Shown piece after piece: positions 1 through 8,574 of a stretch of 64,000 nt of DNA. Numbering within the stretch: position 1 is the stretch's first letter; each line of letters begins with the position of its first letter. Source of the DNA: JAWKWH01 sp963669285 (lineage in GTDB: Bacteria; Pseudomonadota; Alphaproteobacteria; Rhizobiales; Rhizobiaceae). The translations under genes and the position numbers were made by a program. The DNA lies in NCBI GenBank assembly GCA_963669285.2, contig CAXXSI010000016.1:186001-250000 (forward strand), given 5' to 3'. The notes under the pieces were generated by a model that did not search any database, was not told where the DNA came from, and saw only the letters and a program-made list of their open reading frames with translations.

Positions 1-271
1 CGCGATTGCCTGGTCATCGGCGGGCGCTCAGGGCTTTAAGGGATCGCGCAAGTCGACGCCATTTGCAGCTCAGGTTGCCGCGGAAGACGTCGCCAAGAAG
101 GCTCAGGAACACGGCATGCGCCAGCTTGAAGTCGAGGTTTGCGGTCCGGGTTCGGGTCGTGAATCAGCGCTGCGTGCCCTGCAGGCGGCGGGATTTACCA
201 TCACCTCCATCAGGGATGTGACACCGATTCCGCACAATGGTTGCCGGCCGCGCAAAAAGCGCCGCGTATAA
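1..271 (+). CDS. rpsK: 30S ribosomal protein S11, C-terminal part (cut by window edge)
   Basis: Reading from base 2, 89 codons end in TAA at 269-271. The translation shows the S11 hallmarks GAQGFKGSRKSTPFAAQ and, at the C-terminus, the PHNGCRPRKKRRV tail that lines the mRNA path of the small subunit platform. S11 is normally about 129 aa, so roughly the first 40 residues lie outside the window. It sits 104 nt before rpoA, the usual alpha-operon order. Identification is by strong family similarity. Confidence 0.97.
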   Translation, partial: AIAWSSAGAQGFKGSRKSTPFAAQVAAEDVAKKAQEHGMRQLEVEVCGPGSGRESALRALQAAGFTITSIRDVTPIPHNGCRPRKKRRV

Positions 272-375
272 CATAATTTCATGACCGCACGAGCGCGGGT
301 TTTAGGCGCTCCTCTGCCGGTTCCAGCTCTGTTGCCACGATTGGATGGTGGCAAGGAAACGGAAGGACAACGAAT

Positions 376-1383
376 ATGATCCACAAGAACTGGCAGGAAC
401 TCATCAAGCCGAACAAGATCGAGTTCCAGACCAAGAACAATACCACGACGCTTGTCGCCGAACCGCTCGAGCGCGGCTACGGCCTGACACTCGGCAACGC
501 GCTGCGCCGTGTGCTGCTGTCGTCGTTGCGCGGTGCTGCCGTGACCGCCGTTCAGATCGATGGCGTGCTGCATGAGTTCTCGTCAATCGCCGGTGTGCGC
601 GAGGACGTTACCGACATCGTGCTCAACATCAAGGAAATCGCCATTCGCATGGAGGGTGAGGGACCCAAGCGCATGGTCGTGCGCAAACAGGGTCCCGGTA
701 CCGTCATTGCTGGCGACATCCAGACGGTTGGCGATGTCGAGATCCTCAATCCCGATCACATCATCTGCACGCTGGACGAAGGTGCGGAAATCCGCATGGA
801 GTTCACCGTCGATGCCGGCAAGGGCTATGTACCCGCCGAGCGCAATCGTGCCGAGGATGCGCCAATCGGCCTTATCCCGGTCGACAGCCTGTATTCGCCG
901 GTCAAGAAGGTTTCCTACAAGGTCGAGAACACCCGCGAAGGCCAGGTTCTGGACTATGACAAGCTGACCATGACCGTGGATACCGACGGTTCGGTTTCCG
1001 GTGAGGATGCCGTCGCATTTGCCGCCCGCATTCTGCAGGACCAGTTGTCGATCTTCGTCAATTTCGAGGAGCCCAGCCGCGAAGAGCCCGCCGAACAAGT
1101 TACCGAGCTGGCATTCAATCCGGCACTGCTGAAGAAGGTCGACGAACTAGAGCTTTCGGTTCGCTCCGCCAACTGCCTGAAGAACGACAATATCGTTTAT
1201 ATCGGCGATCTCATTCAGAAGACGGAAGCAGAAATGCTGCGCACGCCGAATTTCGGTCGCAAGTCGCTGAACGAGATCAAGGAAGTACTGGCCGCCATGG
1301 GTCTGCATCTCGGTATGGAAGTGCAGGACTGGCCGCCTGAGAATATCGAAGATCTGGCCAAGCGCTACGAAGATCAGTACTGA
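376..1383 (+). CDS. rpoA: DNA-directed RNA polymerase subunit alpha
   Basis: 335-aa alpha subunit, which dimerises to nucleate RNA polymerase assembly and contacts UP elements and activators. The N-terminal domain (about 1-235) carries the conserved LTLGNALRRVLLSSL segment; the C-terminal domain (about 250-320) has LSVRSANCLKNDNI and TPNFGRKSLNEIKEVL, the DNA- and activator-binding helices. Length matches alphaproteobacterial RpoA. The ATG is preceded by an AAGGA-type ribosome binding site. It lies between rpsK and rplQ, the standard ribosomal alpha-operon arrangement. Confidence 0.99.
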   Translation: MIHKNWQELIKPNKIEFQTKNNTTTLVAEPLERGYGLTLGNALRRVLLSSLRGAAVTAVQIDGVLHEFSSIAGVREDVTDIVLNIKEIAIRMEGEGPKRMVVRKQGPGTVIAGDIQTVGDVEILNPDHIICTLDEGAEIRMEFTVDAGKGYVPAERNRAEDAPIGLIPVDSLYSPVKKVSYKVENTREGQVLDYDKLTMTVDTDGSVSGEDAVAFAARILQDQLSIFVNFEEPSREEPAEQVTELAFNPALLKKVDELELSVRSANCLKNDNIVYIGDLIQKTEAEMLRTPNFGRKSLNEIKEVLAAMGLHLGMEVQDWPPENIEDLAKRYEDQY

Positions 1384-1428
1384 GGCTCAACGCGGCCTCG
1401 TAGAAGAAAGAGTTGAAGGAGAAAGCTC

Positions 1429-1863
1429 ATGCGCCACGGTAAATCAGGCCGCAAGCTGAACCGTACGTCGAGCCATCGCAAGGCGATGTTTGCCAATATG
1501 GCTGCTTCGCTCGTTGAGCACGAGCAGATTACGACGACGCTTCCAAAAGCCAAGGAAATCAGGCCGATCGTGGAGAAGCTCGTCACGCTCGGCAAGCGCG
1601 GTGACCTGCATGCCCGCCGTCAAGCAATTTCGGCAATCCGCGACGAGAAGCTGGTGCGCCGGCTGTTTGACACGATCGCGCCGCGTTATGCGGACCGCAA
1701 TGGTGGCTACCTGCGCATCATGAAAGCAGGGTTCCGTCATGGCGACAACGCTCCCATGGCAGTGGTTGAATTCGTTGACCGCGATGTTGATGCCAAAGGC
1801 GCTGCGGACCGGGCTCGAAGCGATGTTGAGGATCAAGGTGCGGAAGAAACTGCGGCAGCGTAA
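1429..1863 (+). CDS. rplQ: 50S ribosomal protein L17
   Basis: 144-aa L17 of the large ribosomal subunit. It opens with MRHGKSGRKLNRTSSHRKAM and contains the family motif TTLPKAKEIRPIVEKLVTL. An acidic/alanine-rich extension of about 25 residues follows the core, common in rhizobial L17. The start has an AAGGAG site 6-7 nt upstream. It is the last gene of the alpha operon; a strong intrinsic terminator follows 22 nt downstream. Confidence 0.98.
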   Translation: MRHGKSGRKLNRTSSHRKAMFANMAASLVEHEQITTTLPKAKEIRPIVEKLVTLGKRGDLHARRQAISAIRDEKLVRRLFDTIAPRYADRNGGYLRIMKAGFRHGDNAPMAVVEFVDRDVDAKGAADRARSDVEDQGAEETAAA

Positions 1864-1884
1864 TTTCTAACGTTTCAGATTGAC

Positions 1885-1913
1885 AAAGGCCCTGCGAAAG
1901 CGGGGCCTTTTTT
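1885..1913 (+). terminator. Rho-independent terminator of the ribosomal alpha operon
   Basis: Left arm AAAGGCCCTGC (1885-1895), GAAA tetraloop (1896-1899), right arm GCGGGGCCTTT running directly into six T (1908-1913). The stem has one G-T pair and is otherwise GC-rich. It ends the rpsK-rpoA-rplQ transcript and shows that the downstream protease gene starts after it. Confidence 0.93.
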
Positions 1914-1996
1914 GTAGGTACGGCCTTGGTCTGGTCGCGAACTGTCACTACCTTATCCATCAATACGAATCGGGCAATTCTGCGAGGTCAGACAAC

Positions 1997-3463
1997 ATGC
2001 GTTTTGCGTCTCATCGGTCGGTTCGCATCATTGGGCTGTTTTTGATTTTTCTAACCATGGGCCATGCGGCACAGGCAGAAGACAGTGTTCTTGATCTTTT
2101 GAAGGGTGCCATCGGCGAAGACAGCGCCGACACGGTGATTTCGGGCGGCAAACGAGTGCCGTTCGGCCGCGACGAAATTCAGCTTTCGTTTGCACCGCTG
2201 GTCCGGCAGACCGCGCCCGGCGTTGTCAACGTCTATGCTTCGGCCAAAGCGCCGCCGCAATCACCGTTCATGGGCGATCCGTTCTTCGATCGCTTCTTCG
2301 GCGGCGGAATGCCGCCGAGAGTGCAATCTTCGCTCGGTTCCGGCGTGATCGTTGATTCCTCGGGCCTGGTTGTGACCAACCATCACGTCATCCGTGGCGC
2401 CGACGAGGTCAAGGTTGCGCTGGCTGACGGCCGTGAATTCGAAAGCCGTATCCTGATCCAGGAAGAATCGATCGATCTTGCAGTACTAAAAATCGACGGT
2501 GAGGGGTTTCCGGCACTGGAGCTGGGAGATTCGGACCGCCTCGAAGTCGGCGATCTGGTTCTCGCTATCGGCAACCCATTTGGCGTCGGCCAGACGACGA
2601 CGTCAGGCATTGTTTCGGCGCTCGCACGCTCGCATCTGGGCATCAATGATTTCGGTTTCTTCATTCAGACGGATGCGGCGATCAATCCCGGCAATTCCGG
2701 CGGTGCGCTGATCGACATGGCCGGCCGGGTGGTCGGTATCAATACGGCGATCTACTCGCGCTCCGGCGGTTCGAACGGTATCGGCTTTGCAATTCCCTCC
2801 AATATGGTGCGCGGCGTCGTCGATGCCGCTCTCGGCGGCAGCGAATTCGTCGAAAGGCCGTGGATCGGTGCAGGATTTGACGCTGTCGATGCACAGGTTA
2901 CCGAAGCGCTCGGCATGGCGCGCCCGGTCGGTGCTCTCGTTTCCGATGTCACTGATGGTGGTCCTGCCGCGCGCGCCGGTCTGAGGCCGGGAGATGTGGT
3001 TCTGGTTGTCGACGGTGTTGAAATCCAGCATCCCGACGCGCTTGGATACCGGCTTGCGACCCGCAGGATCGGAGAGGTCGCGGCTTTCGAGGTGTTGCGG
3101 CGCGGCAAGACGGTGTCGCTGAACATCAGCCTGGAAAAAGCGCCGGAAGGCGAGTCGAAAGAACAGGTTTCAATCGATGGCCGAAGCCCGTTCGCCGGGA
3201 CTACGGTTGCAGAACTGTCTCCGCGTCTGGCCCGCCGGCTCGGTTTGCCGGAGAATGCACGTGGCGTTGCCATTGTCGAAATCGCCCGAAATTCGCCGTC
3301 GCACCGGTTTGGATTGCGGCCCAGCGATATCGTCCGGGAGCTTAACGGCGAAGAGATTCGCGATGCGCAACAACTGGCGTCATTGGCGGCGGAGCGAACC
3401 CGCTGGTGGCGATTTTCGATCGAACGTGACGGACGGTTGTTGCGCCAAACCCTGCGTTACTAG
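1997..3463 (+). CDS. Do-like periplasmic serine endoprotease (DegP/DegQ family)
   Basis: 488-aa HtrA-type protease and chaperone acting on misfolded envelope proteins. A signal peptide occupies about residues 1-27 (hydrophobic IIGLFLIFL, AQA cleavage site). The trypsin-like domain shows the triad: His about 130 (VTNHHVIRG), Asp about 160 (SIDLAVLKI) and Ser about 234 (GNSGGALID). Two PDZ domains follow (about 280-370 and 400-480). A longer in-frame start at 1880 exists, but it lies before the rplQ terminator and would bury the signal peptide, so the ATG at 1997 is chosen. Whether this is the DegP or DegQ orthologue cannot be decided here. Confidence 0.93.
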   Translation: MRFASHRSVRIIGLFLIFLTMGHAAQAEDSVLDLLKGAIGEDSADTVISGGKRVPFGRDEIQLSFAPLVRQTAPGVVNVYASAKAPPQSPFMGDPFFDRFFGGGMPPRVQSSLGSGVIVDSSGLVVTNHHVIRGADEVKVALADGREFESRILIQEESIDLAVLKIDGEGFPALELGDSDRLEVGDLVLAIGNPFGVGQTTTSGIVSALARSHLGINDFGFFIQTDAAINPGNSGGALIDMAGRVVGINTAIYSRSGGSNGIGFAIPSNMVRGVVDAALGGSEFVERPWIGAGFDAVDAQVTEALGMARPVGALVSDVTDGGPAARAGLRPGDVVLVVDGVEIQHPDALGYRLATRRIGEVAAFEVLRRGKTVSLNISLEKAPEGESKEQVSIDGRSPFAGTTVAELSPRLARRLGLPENARGVAIVEIARNSPSHRFGLRPSDIVRELNGEEIRDAQQLASLAAERTRWWRFSIERDGRLLRQTLRY

Positions 3464-3475
3464 GGCTGCAACGTC

Positions 3476-4801
3476 TTGAGCGATCTTTTTGGCAAGCCAG
3501 CTTCGGAGCAAACACCCGCCGCCCGGCCGCTTGCCGACCGTCTCCGGCCTGAAAGGCTCGCCGACGTCGTCGGACAGGATCATCTGACCGGTGAAAACGG
3601 TTCGCTGACACGCCTGATACGTTCGGGGTCGCTTGGCAGCATGATCTTCTGGGGGCCTCCCGGCACCGGCAAGACCACCGTGGCGCGCCTGCTTGCGGGA
3701 GAGGTCGAGTTGGCATTTGAGCAGATATCGGCGATCTTCTCCGGTGTGGCGGATTTGAAGAAGGTTTTCGAGGCTGCGAAACTGCGCCAGGCCAATGGCC
3801 GGCAGACCTTGCTGTTTGTCGACGAGATCCATCGGTTCAATCGGGCGCAACAGGATTCCTTTCTGCCTGTCATGGAAGATGGAACGGTTATTCTGATTGG
3901 TGCGACGACGGAAAATCCCTCGTTCGAATTGAATGCTGCGCTGTTGTCGCGCGCCCGTGTTCTCACGTTTCACGCACTCGATTCGGATAGCATCCAATCG
4001 TTGCTTCGGCGTGCGGAGGAGGTGGAGCAGCGCGAACTACCACTGGATGAGGAGGCGCGTGCCGTCCTGGTGCGCATGGCTGACGGCGACGGACGATCGG
4101 CTTTGACACTCGCGGAAGAGGTCTGGCGTGCGGCTTCGGGTGAGGAAATCTTTACTGCCGAACAGTTGCAGCAGATCGTTCAGAGGCGTGCCCCGGTCTA
4201 TGACAAAAGCCAGGACGGTCACTACAACCTGATTTCAGCGCTCCACAAGACCGTGCGCGGATCCGATCCGGATGCGGCACTCTACTATCTCGCTCGCATG
4301 TTCGATGCGGGGGAGGACCCGCTTTATATCGGCCGACGGCTGGTCCGCATGGCGTCCGAGGATATCGGTCTTGCCGATCCGCAAGCGCTGGTGGTCGCGA
4401 ACGCAGCGAAAGATGCTTACGATTATCTGGGCTCGCCCGAGGGTGAGCTGGCGCTTGCACAGGCATGCCTCTATCTGGCGACGGCGCCGAAATCGAATGC
4501 TGCCTATACCGCCTTCAAAAGGGCGACAAGGGCTGCCAAGGAGCATGGCTCGCTGCCGCCGCCAAAACACATCTTGAACGCACCGACCAAGCTGATGAAG
4601 GAAGAGGGCTACGGTTCCGGCTATGCCTACGATCACGACCAGGTGGACGCCTTCTCCGGTCAGGACTACTTCCCCGATGCAATGGAGCGCCAGACCTTCT
4701 ACGACCCGCCGGAACGAGGATTTGAACGAGAGGTCCGCAAGCGGCTGGATTACTGGTCCAAGCTGCGGCAGGAGCGAAACGCGAAACGAACTGACGATTG
4801 A
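3476..4801 (+). CDS. rarA: Replication-associated recombination protein A, AAA+ ATPase
   Basis: 441-aa MgsA/RarA family clamp-loader-like ATPase acting at stalled replication forks. Walker A is GPPGTGKTT (about 60-68), Walker B LLFVDEIH (about 112-119), sensor 1 GATTENPSFE. The C-terminal half has the MgsA motifs SALHKTVRGSDPDAALYY and PPPKHILNAPTKLMKEEGYG. The start is TTG, 13 nt after the protease stop, so the two genes are probably co-transcribed. Length is normal for the family. Confidence 0.95.
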   Translation: MSDLFGKPASEQTPAARPLADRLRPERLADVVGQDHLTGENGSLTRLIRSGSLGSMIFWGPPGTGKTTVARLLAGEVELAFEQISAIFSGVADLKKVFEAAKLRQANGRQTLLFVDEIHRFNRAQQDSFLPVMEDGTVILIGATTENPSFELNAALLSRARVLTFHALDSDSIQSLLRRAEEVEQRELPLDEEARAVLVRMADGDGRSALTLAEEVWRAASGEEIFTAEQLQQIVQRRAPVYDKSQDGHYNLISALHKTVRGSDPDAALYYLARMFDAGEDPLYIGRRLVRMASEDIGLADPQALVVANAAKDAYDYLGSPEGELALAQACLYLATAPKSNAAYTAFKRATRAAKEHGSLPPPKHILNAPTKLMKEEGYGSGYAYDHDQVDAFSGQDYFPDAMERQTFYDPPERGFEREVRKRLDYWSKLRQERNAKRTDD

Positions 4802-4873
4802 TCGCGGTCAAAGCCAAACTGCGATAATCTGGGCAGTATCCACCAAGGGAAAACGGCCGCAAAGGAGTTCGTC

Positions 4874-5410
4874 ATGCATGTTGTCGTAGTTTACGCCACA
4901 GTCGAAGGCCAGACCCGAAAAATTGCCCGCAACATCGCGGGAACCGTCCAGGATACCGGACATGACGTCACGGTATTCGATTCAGCCGATATGGAAGACG
5001 TCGATCTTGCCATTGCGGATGCCTTGATTGTTGCGGCACCGGTTCATGCGGCCATGTATCCAGCTGCGCTTACCCACTGGATCAAATCCAACCGCGAGGC
5101 GATCAACGCGCTTCCATCAGCGTTTGTGTCTGTGTCTTTGGCCGCGGCATCCGCATTTCCGGAAGAACACCGCGAAATTGATGATATTACTCACGCGTTT
5201 CTCAACGAAACCGAATGGAAACCGGCGGCAACTCATCAGGCAGCGGGCGCTTTACGCTACCTGAAGTATGACTTCTTCAAACGGTTGCTGATGCGTCATT
5301 TCGCCAAGCAGGAGGGCGGGCCGCTGGACACGACGAAAGATCACGAATTTACTGACTGGGACGAACTGTCGAGCTTTGTCGCCGGGTTTCTTAAGAAAGC
5401 CGCCGCCTAA
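4874..5410 (+). CDS. Flavodoxin-domain protein, HemG-like protoporphyrinogen oxidase candidate
   Basis: 178 aa. The N-terminus VVVYATVEGQTRKIA is the FMN phosphate-binding loop of flavodoxins, followed by the APVHAAMYP and FVSVSLAAAS strands typical of the menaquinone-dependent protoporphyrinogen oxidase HemG. HemG passes electrons from protoporphyrinogen IX to the quinone pool during haem synthesis. The start has an AAAGGAG site. Other flavodoxin-fold reductases share this look, so HemG activity is inference. Confidence 0.8.
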   Translation: MHVVVVYATVEGQTRKIARNIAGTVQDTGHDVTVFDSADMEDVDLAIADALIVAAPVHAAMYPAALTHWIKSNREAINALPSAFVSVSLAAASAFPEEHREIDDITHAFLNETEWKPAATHQAAGALRYLKYDFFKRLLMRHFAKQEGGPLDTTKDHEFTDWDELSSFVAGFLKKAAA

Positions 5411-5469
5411 CGGTGTTTTCATCGGTTTTTTGGCTTTTCGCAATCCCGGCGATCAGTTATTCAACCGGC

Positions 5470-5847
5470 ATGACACATCTGGCACTCGTGGCGCTCGGTG
5501 GCGCGATCGGCGCCGCACTCAGGCATCTGGCCGGGTTGGCTGCAATGCGGCTGCTTGGCACCGGATTTCCCTGGGGTACGTTTTTCGTCAACATCGTGGG
5601 TTCGCTGGCTATGGGCATTCTGATTGCCGTTTTGGCACGACGCTCCGGAACGCCATCGGAAGTCAGGCTGTTCCTGGCAACCGGATTGCTCGGCGGGTTT
5701 ACGACGTTTTCGGCGTTCTCCCTGGACGTGGCGTTGCTGTGGGAGCGCGGCGAGACCGCCGCAACACTCGGCTATGTGGCCGGCAGCGTTGCCATTTCTA
5801 TCCTCGCACTGTTTGCCGGTTTATGGCTTGTGCGAAGCGTCGCCTGA
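5470..5847 (+). CDS. crcB: Fluoride exporter CrcB (Fluc channel)
   Basis: 125-aa four-helix membrane protein that dimerises to form a fluoride channel. Family motifs are present: GGAIGAALRHL near the N-terminus, GTFFVNIVGS in the second helix and LLGGFTTFSAFS in the third. A GTG 57 nt upstream (5413) would add 19 hydrophobic residues; the ATG at 5470 gives the usual CrcB length and begins right at the first helix, so it is preferred, although neither start has a clear ribosome binding site. Confidence 0.92.
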   Translation: MTHLALVALGGAIGAALRHLAGLAAMRLLGTGFPWGTFFVNIVGSLAMGILIAVLARRSGTPSEVRLFLATGLLGGFTTFSAFSLDVALLWERGETAATLGYVAGSVAISILALFAGLWLVRSVA

Positions 5848-5883
5848 TGACATCGGCGTTCGCTTGGTCTATCGCGTCAGCTC

Positions 5884-6861
5884 ATGAATTCAGTACAGCA
5901 GATAATTGTGGATGCGGATGAAACCGGAATGCGCGTTGATCGCTGGTTCAAAGCGCATTATCCCGGCCTCGGATTTGGCCAGTTGCAGAAACTGTTACGT
6001 TCCGGGCAAATCCGTGTCGATGGCGGGCGGGTGAAATCGGACGTTCGGCTGAAGCCCGGACAAACCGTGCGTGTGCCGCCTCTGGCCGTCGACCGAAAAG
6101 ATACGCCCCAGACGGCGCACAGCCTGCGCGGCGACGGCGATGCCGAGGCGCTGGCAAAAATCCTGCTTTATGAAGACGACAAGGTGTTTGTGTTCAACAA
6201 ACCGCCCGGATTGGCGGTTCAGGGTGGTTCCGGCGTATCGCGCCATATTGACGGCATGCTTGAGGCGATGCGCAGCAAGAAGGGCGAGAAACCACGCCTT
6301 GTTCACCGGCTAGACCGCGATACTTCAGGCGTTTTGGTGATTGCCCGCACCCGTCAGGCGGCCATGCGGCTGACCGAGGCGTTTCGGAAGCGGGAAACCA
6401 GGAAAACCTACTGGGCCCTGGTCAAGGGTATCCCGAGAAAACGCGAAGGCAAGATATCGACCTGGCTGGTCAAGGAGCAAACGCCCGATGGTGATCGCAT
6501 GCGGGTGGCAAAGCACGGCGAGCCGGATGCCGATCACGCAGTCTCATACTATCGGACGATCGACACGGCGGCCAACGGCCTGACCTGGCTTGAGATGGAG
6601 CCGTATACCGGGCGCACGCACCAGCTTCGCGTCCACGCGCTGCACATTGATTGCCCGATCATCGGTGATCCGAAGTATTTCGTCGCAGATCACAATTGGG
6701 ATTTTCCCGGCGGCATGCAAAAGCGGTTGCACCTGCATGCGCGCAGAATAGTGATCCCGCATCCGTCGGGCGGGATGATTGATGTGACCGCGCCGCTGCC
6801 GCAGCATATGGTGCAGAGCTGGAATCTGCTCGGATTCGATGAGGTGAGTGGTGACGAATAG
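5884..6861 (+). CDS. rluC: 23S rRNA pseudouridine synthase, RluC/RluD type
   Basis: 325 aa. An N-terminal S4 RNA-binding domain (about 8-70, GMRVDRWFKAHYPGLGFGQL) precedes the RluA-family catalytic domain with HRLDRDTSGVLV, whose Asp144 is the catalytic residue, and the TGRTHQLRVH motif. The enzyme isomerises uridines in 23S rRNA. Gene order after crcB is typical for the order. RluC rather than RluD is chosen by context and is less certain than the family. Confidence 0.9.
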   Translation: MNSVQQIIVDADETGMRVDRWFKAHYPGLGFGQLQKLLRSGQIRVDGGRVKSDVRLKPGQTVRVPPLAVDRKDTPQTAHSLRGDGDAEALAKILLYEDDKVFVFNKPPGLAVQGGSGVSRHIDGMLEAMRSKKGEKPRLVHRLDRDTSGVLVIARTRQAAMRLTEAFRKRETRKTYWALVKGIPRKREGKISTWLVKEQTPDGDRMRVAKHGEPDADHAVSYYRTIDTAANGLTWLEMEPYTGRTHQLRVHALHIDCPIIGDPKYFVADHNWDFPGGMQKRLHLHARRIVIPHPSGGMIDVTAPLPQHMVQSWNLLGFDEVSGDE

Positions 6862-6872
6862 GCGATACATCG

Positions 6873-7652
6873 ATGCGTGATATCCTGAACGACGCGGCAA
6901 AGGCAGCGGAACAGTACCCTGAAGCACTGGCGCGAAAACACTCCAAGCCAGTTCTAGTGAAGCGATTTTACAAATCGGCCACAGTTGGCCCTGTCGAACA
7001 GGCAGAATTCGGCATTCTACTGGATGGCCGGCCGGTCAAGACACCGGCAAAGGCGGTTTTGGGCCTACCGAGCGAAGCGGCAGCCGCCTTGATTGCGGCG
7101 GAATTCGAGGCCCAGGTCGAACATGTCGACCCGGCAACGATGCCGGTGACAAGGCTTGCCAACACCGCTGTTGACGGCGTGGCGGTTGATCCGCAGCCGG
7201 TGTTTGAGGATGTTTTGCGCTTCGCATCATCGGACCTGCTTTGCTATCGCGCCGCAACGCCGCAACGCCTCATTGAATTGCAAGCCGAACAATGGGACCC
7301 GATCCTGGATATTATCCGCGACCGATACGGAGCGCAGTTTGTGCTCTCGGAAGGGGTGATGCATGTGGATCAGTCACGCGAGGCGATCGCGGCGATCGGT
7401 GCTGCGCTGAAACCGCATGACCACCCCGCCGCATTGGCGGCAATCCATTCCATGACATCTCTAACGGGTTCTGCGCTGTTGGCATTGTGCGTGGCGAACC
7501 GTCTAATGGACACGGAAGCAGCGTGGGCTGCGGCGCATGTCGATGAAGACTGGAATATCTCTCAATGGGGAGAAGACGCCGAAGCTGCTAAACGACGGGA
7601 ATTTCGCCGTGCCGACATGTTTGCCGCCGCGCGTCTTCTTGAGGCGCTTTAG
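6873..7652 (+). CDS. ATP12-family F1-ATPase assembly chaperone
   Basis: 259 aa. Matches the ATP12 chaperone family, which binds the F1 alpha subunit during ATP synthase assembly. Recognisable stretches are KRFYKSATVG, LLDGRPVKTPAK, TMPVTRLANTAVDGV, DLLCYRAATPQRLIELQ and SLTGSALLALCV. It starts 11 nt after rluC and is probably in the same operon. The family is found in alphaproteobacteria and mitochondria. Confidence 0.93.
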   Translation: MRDILNDAAKAAEQYPEALARKHSKPVLVKRFYKSATVGPVEQAEFGILLDGRPVKTPAKAVLGLPSEAAAALIAAEFEAQVEHVDPATMPVTRLANTAVDGVAVDPQPVFEDVLRFASSDLLCYRAATPQRLIELQAEQWDPILDIIRDRYGAQFVLSEGVMHVDQSREAIAAIGAALKPHDHPAALAAIHSMTSLTGSALLALCVANRLMDTEAAWAAAHVDEDWNISQWGEDAEAAKRREFRRADMFAAARLLEAL

Positions 7653-7668
7653 CGTTTATTGTGCCTAA

Positions 7669-8574
7669 TCAGCGCGCTGCGGCAGGAGAGGCGGCGTGAT
7701 TTGCTGCCGGCGGGTCGATGGCGAACAGATTCAAAGGCGGCAGGTAGCGATGCTGCGGCGAATCCGCCTGTTTGGCGGGAGCCTCGATAAAGCACTCTTC
7801 GTCGGGCCAGATCCAGTTGTCGTCCCATGTCCAGCAATCATGCTTCTTGTAGGTTTGAGCGACTTGGTCGGCGAATGGTTTGTTGGATGGAAGGCGCACC
7901 GCCGGCGACGGTGATTTGGTCATATATCTCATGGTCAACGGAATGGTTCGCTCGGTGCAGTAGTTCGACATCCAGAGTTTGAAGCCGATTTCGGAACGCA
8001 ACTGATCGAGAACGCGAAAGACCTGGACGTGATCCTCGTGACCGTATTCACCCCACGGATTATGCGAGAACACATTCATGTCCGCCCGCAGCCGCGGTTT
8101 CAGCGCATCATGAATCTTGTGCCGGTTTTCCCGGTATGCGGCCTGAACGCTGGTCGAGGGCGGTTTTTGGCCAAACGGAACGACCGTCGACAGCGTTTTC
8201 CTGGCCAGGCGCTTGAATTCGCGTTTTGAGGCTTCCAGCGAAAAGACAAGGCCGTTTTCATCACATTGCGGATTGCTCCAATCGGCGCAGCCATAGGTTC
8301 CCGCTTCCTCGAAATTGAGGCATTCCACGTTTTGCCTAGGGTAGTCTTCGATCACCGCCTGGCGCTTGGCTCCCAGTTCGGGATGCGCCCAGAAATCGCG
8401 GTAGATGATGATGACCTCGTCGACATCCTTCAAAATGGAGGTGAACCATAGAAGTTCATCGTCTGGATGGGCACCAATAATCAGTGAGTTGTCAAGGAAA
8501 CCGGGGCGGGTCATGGAGTGCATGCCTTGCCTGTTTTCTTTGTTCGGATGATGGTTGCTTTTCTTCATTGTCAT
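7669..8574 (-). CDS. PIG-L/LmbE-type N-acetyl-sugar deacetylase
   Basis: 301 aa. The zinc-site motif AHPDDE (about 35-40) with the later NPWGEYGHEDHVQV motif defines the PIG-L/LmbE family, which removes N-acetyl groups from GlcNAc-containing substrates. There is no signal peptide, so it probably acts on cytoplasmic lipid- or nucleotide-linked sugars. The start ATG overlaps the stop of the upstream acyltransferase gene by 4 nt (ATGA), implying translational coupling. The actual substrate is unknown; the neighbours suggest a cell-surface glycan. Confidence 0.85.
   Translation of the reverse strand: MTMKKSNHHPNKENRQGMHSMTRPGFLDNSLIIGAHPDDELLWFTSILKDVDEVIIIYRDFWAHPELGAKRQAVIEDYPRQNVECLNFEEAGTYGCADWSNPQCDENGLVFSLEASKREFKRLARKTLSTVVPFGQKPPSTSVQAAYRENRHKIHDALKPRLRADMNVFSHNPWGEYGHEDHVQVFRVLDQLRSEIGFKLWMSNYCTERTIPLTMRYMTKSPSPAVRLPSNKPFADQVAQTYKKHDCWTWDDNWIWPDEECFIEAPAKQADSPQHRYLPPLNLFAIDPPAANHAASPAAAR

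Noticed and set aside
1880..1996. In-frame N-terminal extension of the Do-like protease
   Set aside because: It spans the rplQ terminator and would place 39 residues before a proper signal peptide.
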